From contig NZ_JBGGTQ010000003.1 in assembly GCF_041320705.1 (NCBI RefSeq), positions 434,001-498,000 of the forward strand: 64,000 nt of DNA, in the 5' to 3' direction. The notes below the pieces were generated by a model. The model searched no databases. It saw nothing but the letters and a program-made list of their open reading frames with translations, and was not told the DNA's origin. A program made the translations under genes and the position numbers. This document shows positions 57,758 through 64,000 of the stretch, one piece after another (position 1 is the first letter of the stretch; each line of letters starts with the position of its first letter). The stretch is from Kineococcus mangrovi (lineage in GTDB: Bacteria > Actinomycetota > Actinomycetes > Actinomycetales > Kineococcaceae).

Positions 57758-58448
57758 CCAGCGCGAGACCGGCCCGGCGGGCCAGCACGATCGGACGCAC
57801 CAGCAGCCGGCCCGGCCGCCCGAGGCGGCCCGCGTGCAGGGCGCGCGCGAGGTCCGTGGGCGGGCAGCGGCGGGAGAGCACGACCCCGGCCAGGGTGAAG
57901 GAGACGGCCGAGCAGACGACGACCGACCCCTGCGCCGTGGCCAGGCCGTAGCCGGTCCACAGGGCCGCCGACGCCTGGGTCAGGACGAACGTCGACGGGG
58001 CGAGCCCCCGCAGCGGCGCGCGCCGCAGGACCGTGACGATCTGCGGGACCATCCGGACCAGCGAGACGGCGGTGGCCAGGGCCCCCACGACGAGGACCCC
58101 GCCGAGGGCGAAGGCGGTCGCGACCAGCGGGACCCACGCCGTGACGGCGATCGCCGCGTGCCGCAGCGGGACGGCGAGGCGGCGGCCGGCGAGGACCACG
58201 GTGAGGACGGCGCACGCCAGACCCGGCACGTTCGCGAGGAGCTGGGCCGGGTCGAGCAGCGCGAGGCCGTAGCTCAACCAGGTGCCCGAGGACAGGACCC
58301 CCAGCACCGCCGAGGAGTACGACAGGCCGGTGGCGTCGGGGGTCCGCAGCAGGCGCAGGACCTGGGGGACACCGGTGAACACGCCGAGACCGGCGGCGAG
58401 CAGCCCGAGGACCGGGACCAGGGTGGGAGCAGGCACGTGCCTCTGCAT
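57750..58448 (-). CDS. PQ-loop/SemiSWEET-like membrane protein
   Basis: A 232-residue membrane protein with seven or so helices. Two PQ-loop units are visible: GVFTGVPQVLRLLRTPDATG near the N-terminus and VSLVRMVPQIVTVLRRAPL after the middle, each followed by a triple-helix bundle. This is the two-repeat arrangement of SWEET-type carriers, whereas bacterial SemiSWEETs have a single repeat. Sugar transport is an inference. ATG at 58448 is preferred, though a GTG 14 codons earlier is open. It is convergent with fdxA. Confidence 0.75.
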   Translation of the reverse strand: MQRHVPAPTLVPVLGLLAAGLGVFTGVPQVLRLLRTPDATGLSYSSAVLGVLSSGTWLSYGLALLDPAQLLANVPGLACAVLTVVLAGRRLAVPLRHAAIAVTAWVPLVATAFALGGVLVVGALATAVSLVRMVPQIVTVLRRAPLRGLAPSTFVLTQASAALWTGYGLATAQGSVVVCSAVSFTLAGVVLSRRCPPTDLARALHAGRLGRPGRLLVRPIVLARRAGLALAA

Positions 58449-58526
58449 CGGGCGGTGCCCGGTCCCGGCTTGAGCCGGTGGCTGCGCCACCGGGGTGAGA
58501 GCCGCCTCACACCGGTGACGCAGCGT

Positions 58527-59627
58527 TCAGGACCGGTCCGAGAACGTCCGGTGGCCCTGGGCGGGGATCCGGGCGGCACCGGTGGCCCGGTCCGCGGTCT
58601 GGTCCGTGGTCTGGTCCGCCGCCTGGTCCGCGGCCGGGGGCGAGGCGAACCGCACCTTGGGCAGCGCCCCCGGGTGCTCGCGCTGCAGGAACGCCACGAG
58701 CTCCTCGCGGACGGCGCAGCGCAGGTCGAACAGCCTCCCGCCGGAGTCGGCGCTGACAAGCACCCGCACCGTGACCGCCCGCTCGGACGTCTCGGTCACG
58801 GCCACCGAGAACGTCTGGCCGTTGAACAGCTCGTGCGCGCGCACGAAGCGCTCCGCGCGGGAACGCAGTTCCTCGACCGGGACGGTCCAGTCCAGCTGCA
58901 GCTCCACGGCGCCGATGATGTCGGCGGAGTTGCGCGTCCAGTTCGCGAACGGCGTCGTCGTGAAGTACGTGGAGGGCAGGATGAGCCGGCGCTGGTCCCA
59001 CAGCCGCACGACGACGTAGGTCAGCGTGATGTCCTCGATGTTCCCCCACTCGTCCTCCACGACGACGACGTCGTCGACGCGGACGGCGTCGGTGAAGGCG
59101 ATCTGCAGGCCCGCGAACACGTTGGCGAGCGACGTCTGGGCGGCCAGACCGGCGACGACGGAGAGCAGCCCGGCCGAGGCCAGGACGCTGGCCCCCATGC
59201 CGCGGGCGCCGGGGATCGTCAGCAGCATCGCGGCGACGGCCACGACGACGATGAGGGCCACGACGAGGCGCTTGACGAGGGAGACCTGCGTGCGGCGCTG
59301 CCGCTGGCGCCGGTTGTCGGCGACGTCGACGCGGTACCGCAGCAGCAGGACGTCCTGGACGACGTTGGCCGCCACGATCGCCAGACCCGCGCCGAAGGCG
59401 ACGGCCACCAGCCCCAGGACCGTCAGCGTGGGCTGTCGCCAGGCCGCGGCGGAGGTGTAGATCTGCAGCGAGGAGATCGCGGCCAGGGTTCCGAGGAGTC
59501 CGGCCAGCGGCCGGCGGCCCCGCTGGGCCAGCGTGGCGAGGATCTCGTGCTTGCGGCCCAGCCGGCGCACGCCGAGGGCGGCGAGCTCGCCGACGGTCGC
59601 GGCCACGGCGGCGGCCACGAGGGCCAC
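58527..59627 (-). CDS. MscS-family mechanosensitive channel
   Basis: A 366-residue MscS-like channel relieving osmotic downshock. Helices at the N-terminus lead to the pore-lining segment (GASVLASAGLLSVVAGLAAQ) and the conserved NVFAGLQIAFTDAVRVDDVV, then VEDEWGNIEDITLTYVVVRL and LPSTYFTTTPFANWT of the beta domain. The C-terminus is a low-complexity tail with repeated DQ. The annotated GTG at 59627 may be too late: in-frame translation upstream reads VIPFSLPFAIPFEITTSVWL, which looks coding, but has no ATG/GTG before a stop. Confidence 0.85.
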   Translation of the reverse strand: MALVAAAVAATVGELAALGVRRLGRKHEILATLAQRGRRPLAGLLGTLAAISSLQIYTSAAAWRQPTLTVLGLVAVAFGAGLAIVAANVVQDVLLLRYRVDVADNRRQRQRRTQVSLVKRLVVALIVVVAVAAMLLTIPGARGMGASVLASAGLLSVVAGLAAQTSLANVFAGLQIAFTDAVRVDDVVVVEDEWGNIEDITLTYVVVRLWDQRRLILPSTYFTTTPFANWTRNSADIIGAVELQLDWTVPVEELRSRAERFVRAHELFNGQTFSVAVTETSERAVTVRVLVSADSGGRLFDLRCAVREELVAFLQREHPGALPKVRFASPPAADQAADQTTDQTADRATGAARIPAQGHRTFSDRS

Positions 59628-59763
59628 GCCGATCGTCAGCCAGACGGACGTGGTGATCTCGAAGGGGATCGCGAACGGGAGCGAGAACGGGATGACGGGC
59701 TCCTGCGGGTCGGTCGAGAGTGGACATCGACGTCCTGCGGACCCGCCCCACGGTAGGGCAGGT

Positions 59764-60564
59764 TCAGCCCGGCAGCCAGCTCACCTTCCCGACGAGGGCC
59801 GCGTACCCCACGAACGCCACGACGTCGATCGCGGTGTGCGCCACCACCAGGGGGGTCGTCCGCCCCCACCGCTGGTACACCCACCCGAACACCAGGCCCA
59901 TGGCGACGTTGCCGACGAACCCGCCGACGCCCTGGTACAGGTGGTAGGAGCCGCGCAGCAGGGCGCTGACCAGCAGCGCCGGCCACCACCGGAACCCCAG
60001 CTGGGACAGCCGGTGCAGCAGGTACCCGGCGACGAGGACCTCCTCGAGGATCCCGTTCTGCGCCGCCGCCAGCACCGAGACCGGCACCGCCCACCACGTG
60101 TCGGGCAGCGTCGAGGCCGCGACGTTCGTGTTGAGCCCCGACGCGCGGGCACCCAGGTAGAGCAGCAGGCCGCAGCCGCCGATGACGGCCGCCAGGCCCA
60201 GCCCGGCCAGCACGTTCCGGCCGAGGCGGTGGCCGTCGAAGCCCAGCGTGCGCAGCGACCGCCCGTCCCGGGCCAGCAGGTAGCCGACGAGCAGGACCGG
60301 CGCCAGGCCGGAGGCGATCGAGACGAGCTGCAGCGCCAGGTCCAGCCACGGCCGGTCCGGGGCGTAGCTGCCCAGGACCGTGGAGGTCTGCGCGTTGATC
60401 GCCACCGGCGCCGTGAGGATGCCGAGGAACCGGACGAGCGCCCGCACCCCGCTCATCCCCAGGGAGACCGCGAAGACCGCGACGACCTCCCAGACCAGCA
60501 GCCGTCGCGCCCGGGCGTCGGTGACGACGCCTGGGCGCGGCCCCGCGGCGGGGGCGAGGTTCAC
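59764..60564 (-). CDS. CPBP-family (CAAX protease-like) membrane protein
   Basis: A 266-residue membrane protein with about seven helices. The first CPBP motif reads [17 protein letters not shown], so the two glutamates are present but the usual Arg in EExxxR is Ala. Motif 2 corresponds to [12 protein letters not shown] (His), and motif 3 to [13 protein letters not shown] (His and Asp). Protease activity is therefore possible but not certain. GTG at 60564 overlaps the end of the HisN-like gene by 4 nt, so the two are coupled. Confidence 0.82.
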   Translation of the reverse strand: MNLAPAAGPRPGVVTDARARRLLVWEVVAVFAVSLGMSGVRALVRFLGILTAPVAINAQTSTVLGSYAPDRPWLDLALQLVSIASGLAPVLLVGYLLARDGRSLRTLGFDGHRLGRNVLAGLGLAAVIGGCGLLLYLGARASGLNTNVAASTLPDTWWAVPVSVLAAAQNGILEEVLVAGYLLHRLSQLGFRWWPALLVSALLRGSYHLYQGVGGFVGNVAMGLVFGWVYQRWGRTTPLVVAHTAIDVVAFVGYAALVGKVSWLPG

Positions 60565-61385
60565 GACCGGCCCAGGTGCTCCAGGGCCACCGCGTGCAGC
60601 AGCCCGTTGGAGGCGACGGCGTCGCCGCCGTGGGGACCGTCGACCCCGGCGCGGGAGGTGAACCGGCCCCCGGCCTCGGTGACGATCGGCACGAGCGCGG
60701 CCATGTCGTGCAGCGCCAGCTCCGGCTCGGCGGCGATGTCCACCGCCCCCTCGGCGAGCAGCATGTAGGACCAGAAGTCGCCGTAGCCGCGCGTGCGCCA
60801 CACCGCGCGCGTCAGGCCCAGGAAGCGGTCGAGGGAGCCGCCCGCCTCCCAGCCGGACAGCGAGGAGTAGGCCAGCGACGCGTCGGCCAGGGAGGACACC
60901 GAGCTCACCGCGATGCGCGTGGCCGAGGACAGGCTGCGCCCCGTCCACGCACCCGACCCGACCGCCGCCCACCACCGCCGCCCCAGCGCCGGGGCGGACA
61001 CGAGGCCGACGACGGGCACGCCGTCGTCGAGCAGGGCGATGAGGGTGGCCCACACCGGCACCCCGCGGACGAAGTTCTTCGTGCCGTCGATCGGGTCCAC
61101 GACCCACTGCCGCGCCCCGTGGCCCACGAGGCCGAACTCCTCGCCGAGGACCGCGTCCCGCGGGCGGGTGCGCTTGAGCTGGGAGCGGATCAGCTCCTCG
61201 GCCGTGCGGTCGGCGTCGCTGACCGGCGTCAGGTCCGGCTTCGTCTCCACCCGCAGGTCCTGGGCCTTGAAGCGGTCGGTCGTCAGGCCGTCCACCTGGT
61301 CGGCGATGACGTGCGCCAGGCGCAGGTCGTCGTCGTAGCGTGGAGGGGGCGGGGACCCCGGGGTCGAGGACGTGGGCAGCGGCAC
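60561..61385 (-). CDS. hisN: Histidinol-phosphatase, inositol monophosphatase family
   Basis: A 274-residue IMPase-fold phosphatase, the type that serves as histidinol-phosphatase (HisN) in actinobacteria. Metal site: LGEEFG (Glu), [20 protein letters not shown] (DxxDGT) and a late [17 protein letters not shown] (Asp). The N-terminal [20 protein letters not shown] segment carries the conserved Lys-Asp-Asp. HisN versus general inositol monophosphatase is inferred from overall similarity. No other his genes are close by. It is followed by the CPBP gene. GTG start at 61385. Confidence 0.85.
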   Translation of the reverse strand: MPLPTSSTPGSPPPPRYDDDLRLAHVIADQVDGLTTDRFKAQDLRVETKPDLTPVSDADRTAEELIRSQLKRTRPRDAVLGEEFGLVGHGARQWVVDPIDGTKNFVRGVPVWATLIALLDDGVPVVGLVSAPALGRRWWAAVGSGAWTGRSLSSATRIAVSSVSSLADASLAYSSLSGWEAGGSLDRFLGLTRAVWRTRGYGDFWSYMLLAEGAVDIAAEPELALHDMAALVPIVTEAGGRFTSRAGVDGPHGGDAVASNGLLHAVALEHLGRS

Positions 61386-61541
61386 GCCGCGAACCTACCG
61401 CCCGCGGCCGCCGGGGCCGTGGAACCCGGCCGGACCCGGGCGGGCGCACCCGTTCAGGTGACGTCCAGGGCTGTCGAGGATCCTGGGGGCGGGGTGGACG
61501 CGCCCCGCGCACGCGATCAGGACGCGAGGAGAGGACGGCGC

Positions 61542-62237
61542 ATGGCCGGCACGACCGACCGGGTCGAGGAGCTGCCCGACGACGGCTTCGACGAGGGGTC
61601 CACGGGCGGGGCCGGCGGCGGCGCGCCCGAGGGGCACCTGTCCGCGCTGCCCGTCTCCCCCCGCACCCGCGGGCTGCTGCTCACCATCGGCGGGGTCCTC
61701 GGCTTCGTCGCGGCGTTCACCCTGACGATCGAGCGGATCAGGCTCCTCCAGGACCCGTCCTACGTGCCGAGCTGCAGCCTCAACCCGATCATCTCCTGCG
61801 GCAGCGTCATGCAGACCGAGCAGGCCAGGCTGTTCGGCTTCCCCAACCCGCTCATCGGGATCGCCGCCTTCGCGATCTCGACGTTCCTCGGGGTCCTCGT
61901 GCTCTCCCGCGTCGCGCTGCCCCGCTGGGTCGAGCGCGGCTACCTGCTGGGCATCACCCTGGGGACGGTCTTCGTCGGGTGGCTCATCAGCCAGAGCCTG
62001 TACTCCATCCACGCCCTGTGCCCGTACTGCATGGTCGTGTGGGCCGTCGTCGTCCCGACGTTCTGGACCCACGTGGCCGACGCCCTCGACCGGGGACTGC
62101 TGCCCGTCCCGGCCGCCGCGCGCGGGGCCGCCCGGGTGGTCGTCGACTACCGCGCCCTGATCGTCGTGCTCAGCTTCGCGGCCGTCCTGGTCATGGTGGC
62201 CACGAAGTTCTGGAGCTACTGGAGCACGCTGCTCTGA
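61542..62237 (+). CDS. Vitamin K epoxide reductase (VKOR) homologue
   Basis: A 231-residue four-helix membrane protein that links disulfide formation by exported DsbA-like proteins to menaquinone. The periplasmic loop has two Cys (SCSLNPIISCGSVM) and the active-site pair is CPYC in SIHALCPYCMVVWAVVV. The N-terminal 45 residues are acidic and cytosolic. ATG at 61542 has GAGGAGAGGA upstream. No dsbA-like gene is adjacent. It is divergent from hisN. Confidence 0.9.
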   Translation: MAGTTDRVEELPDDGFDEGSTGGAGGGAPEGHLSALPVSPRTRGLLLTIGGVLGFVAAFTLTIERIRLLQDPSYVPSCSLNPIISCGSVMQTEQARLFGFPNPLIGIAAFAISTFLGVLVLSRVALPRWVERGYLLGITLGTVFVGWLISQSLYSIHALCPYCMVVWAVVVPTFWTHVADALDRGLLPVPAAARGAARVVVDYRALIVVLSFAAVLVMVATKFWSYWSTLL

Positions 62238-62319
62238 GCCCACCGGCCGGGTGCGGGTGACCCGGCCCGCGGCGCGGGGTCGTCACCCGGCGGGCACCGC
62301 GGAACGGCACGATGGGCTC

Positions 62320-63183
62320 GTGACCCGCGCCCTGACCGTCCTGCGCCGCATCGTCACCGCCGTCGAGCGGGACGGCTTCGGCGCGCACGCCGCGCACGTC
62401 CGGGTCGGCGACGACGCCGCGCAGTTCCGCTGGAGCCCGGACGTGGCGCGCGACGTCCACTCGGTGGCGAAGGGGGTGTGCGTGCTCGCCGCCGGCATCG
62501 CCGCGGACGAAGGGGTCTTCGACCTCGACGCCCCGGTGGCGCAGCACCTCCCGGACCTCCCCCTCGGGGAGGGGGTCCAGGCCGTGACCACGCGGCACCT
62601 GCTGGGGATGCGCAGCGGCATCGACCTGCCGTGGGCACCGACGTCGCTGACCGACTGGCCGGACCTCGCCCGGGAGTTCCTGAGCCGCCCCTCCCGTGGA
62701 CGGGTCTTCCAGTACTCCAACGCCAGTTCGTACACGGCTATGCGTGCCCTGGCCTCCGTCGTCGGGGACGTCCCGGCGTGGTTGCAGCCGCGGTTGTTCG
62801 ACCCGCTGGGCATCCCCGCCCCGGTGTGGGACCGCTGCCCCGGCGGGTGGATCGCGGCGGGCGGGGGACTGCACCTGCGCTCGGGCGAGCTCGCCCGGAT
62901 CGGGCAGTTGATCCGCGACGGCGGGGTGTGGCGGGGCAGGAGCCTGGTGTCCTCGCGGTGGGTCGACGCGCTGCACTCGGACTGGTTCGAGCGGGAGGGC
63001 GCCCCCGGCTACACCCGGTACGCCCTCGCCGGGTGGGGCGGACCGGGACGGGCGTGGCGCCTGCACGGTGCCCACGGGCAGCTGCTGGTGTTCCTGGACG
63101 ACGCCGTGGTGACGATCACGGCCGACGACCACGCCGGGGCCGACCGGGTGGCCCAGCAGGTGGTCAGTGCCCTGGAGGGCTGA
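62320..63183 (+). CDS. Class C beta-lactamase-fold serine hydrolase
   Basis: A 287-residue serine hydrolase. The Ser-x-x-Lys motif is SVAK (S48, K51), the second motif is Y132-S133-N134 (QYSNASSY), and a C-terminal HGAHGQ takes the KTG position. There is no signal peptide, so it is cytosolic and more likely an esterase or D-aminopeptidase-like enzyme than an antibiotic-degrading enzyme. GTG at 62320 was chosen since the extra upstream codons are Arg-rich. It is convergent with the ABC transporter ATPase. Confidence 0.82.
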   Translation: MTRALTVLRRIVTAVERDGFGAHAAHVRVGDDAAQFRWSPDVARDVHSVAKGVCVLAAGIAADEGVFDLDAPVAQHLPDLPLGEGVQAVTTRHLLGMRSGIDLPWAPTSLTDWPDLAREFLSRPSRGRVFQYSNASSYTAMRALASVVGDVPAWLQPRLFDPLGIPAPVWDRCPGGWIAAGGGLHLRSGELARIGQLIRDGGVWRGRSLVSSRWVDALHSDWFEREGAPGYTRYALAGWGGPGRAWRLHGAHGQLLVFLDDAVVTITADDHAGADRVAQQVVSALEG

Positions 63184-63223
63184 GGACCGTGCCCGCCGAT
63201 CGACCGGCGCCGTCCCGCGCCCC

Positions 63224-64000
63224 TCACGGGCTCGACGTCGTCGACCGCGAGGGAGTCCTCGGCGCGCAGTGGTGGCGCCCCACGGGCAGCACCATCGGGC
63301 GGCCCGAGACGGGGTCCGGCACGACCTGGCTGGCCATCCCGAACACCTCCCGCACCGTCTGGGCGGTGAGGACGTCGGCCGGGTCCCCGGCGGCGTGCAA
63401 CCGTCCGGAGCGGACCGCGACGAGGTGGTCGGCGTAGCGCGCGGCGAGGTTCAGGTCGTGCAGGACCATGGCGATCGTCGTGCCGCGGTCGCGGTTGAGG
63501 TCGGTGAGCAGGTCCAGCACCTCGACCTGGTGGCACACGTCGAGGTAGGTCGTGGGTTCGTCCAGCAGCAGCACGTCGGTCTGCTGGGCCAGGGCCATGG
63601 CGATCCACACCCGCTGGCGCTGACCCCCGGACAGCTCGTCGACGGAGCGGTCGGCCAGCGGCAGGGTGTCGGTGACCCGCAGCGCCTCGGCGACGGCGGC
63701 GTCGTCGCGGGGCGAGGAGCGGGCGAACACCTTCTGGTGCGGGTTGCGCCCGCGGGCGACCAGGTCGGCGACGGCGATGCCCTCGGGGGCCACGGGTGAC
63801 TGGGGCAGCAGTCCCAGGGTGCGGGCGATCTCCCGGGTGGGGGTGGAGTGCACGCTCCTGCCGTCCAGCACGATGCGGCCCGACCGGGCCGGGAGCAGGC
63901 GCGCCATCGCGCGCAGCAGGGTCGACTTGCCGCAGGCGTTGGCCCCCACGATGCAGGTGATCCGCCCGGGGGGCAGCGCCAGGTCGAGGTCCTGCACGAC
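63224..64000 (-). CDS. Iron-siderophore ABC transporter ATP-binding protein (partial)
   Basis: At least 258 residues, with the N-terminus beyond the window edge. Walker A GANACGKST, Q-loop LLPQSPVAPEG, signature LSGGQRQRVWIAMAL, Walker B LLLDEPTTYLD and H-loop MVLHDLNLAARYAD are present. The pattern TTYLDVCHQVEVLDLLTDLN is typical of FecE/FepC ATPases for ferric siderophores. Permease and binding-protein genes should lie outside the window. Confidence 0.93.
   Translation of the reverse strand, partial: VVQDLDLALPPGRITCIVGANACGKSTLLRAMARLLPARSGRIVLDGRSVHSTPTREIARTLGLLPQSPVAPEGIAVADLVARGRNPHQKVFARSSPRDDAAVAEALRVTDTLPLADRSVDELSGGQRQRVWIAMALAQQTDVLLLDEPTTYLDVCHQVEVLDLLTDLNRDRGTTIAMVLHDLNLAARYADHLVAVRSGRLHAAGDPADVLTAQTVREVFGMASQVVPDPVSGRPMVLPVGRHHCAPRTPSRSTTSSP

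Overview
This 64 kb window is very GC-rich chromosomal DNA from an actinomycete. WhiB7, AdnAB, UvrD2, mycoredoxin, UPF0182, PPA1309 and DUF3107/DUF3152/DUF6758 genes, many GTG starts and TANNNT -10 boxes that sit 6-8 nt before the start codon all point there. A Kineosporiaceae-type genome (for example Kineococcus) would fit, but I cannot prove the genus from sequence alone. Coding density is high. I see no prophage, no insertion sequence and no CRISPR array.

Layout. Positions 1-9570 hold the end of an oxidoreductase gene, an overlapping operon (MgtE-N/CBS protein, DUF1003 protein, PilB-type ATPase), a Dps protein, a stress-type membrane protein, an Xaa-Pro aminopeptidase, a DUF6758 protein, a PHP phosphoesterase and MarC. 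Positions 9646-31194 resemble a block I know from Mycobacterium (rhlE to whiB7 and beyond). It holds a DEAD-box helicase, DUF3107, DUF3152, an alkyltransferase-like protein, MetF, AdnA-AdnB, NudC, mycoredoxin, UvrD2, WhiB7, a ThiF/TOMM-E1-like protein, a DUF5679 zinc ribbon and a YgjP-like protease. Several insertions interrupt it. The block is mainly about DNA repair and stress. whiB7 keeps a full attenuation leader: promoter, 88-codon upstream ORF and terminator.

Positions 31499-34805 carry a NarL-type two-component system and a DUF998 membrane protein. Positions 34987-41747 hold the conserved proteolysis/envelope set (zinc metalloprotease, PDZ-S16 protease, PPA1309, UPF0182). At 41810-43848 two initiator tRNA genes, each with its own terminator, form a 127-bp near-identical direct repeat. 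They bracket about 1.8 kb of poorly conserved DNA with an anti-sigma-type ATPase. Directly after comes a complete bacterial RNA repair operon (Hen1-Pnkp).

Positions 47954-50096 hold a fused TrpE-TrpG (PhzE-like) enzyme on the minus strand, behind a leader peptide with three consecutive Trp codons. Then come a G6PDH paralogue with an altered active-site motif, two exported proteins (CMD-type and cupin lipoprotein), an MFS transporter, and a redox operon (FprA, flavin reductase, 7Fe ferredoxin). The window ends with a PQ-loop protein, MscS channel, CPBP protein, HisN-type phosphatase, VKOR, a serine hydrolase and a truncated siderophore-type ABC ATPase.

The most interesting signals are regulatory: the whiB7 leader, the Trp leader, and a recurring leaderless-transcript signature at twelve starts. 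Also notable are the tRNA duplication beside the RNA repair operon and several enzymes that have lost canonical residues (AdnA Walker A, NudC zinc ribbon, G6PDH active site, a P-loop kinase relative).
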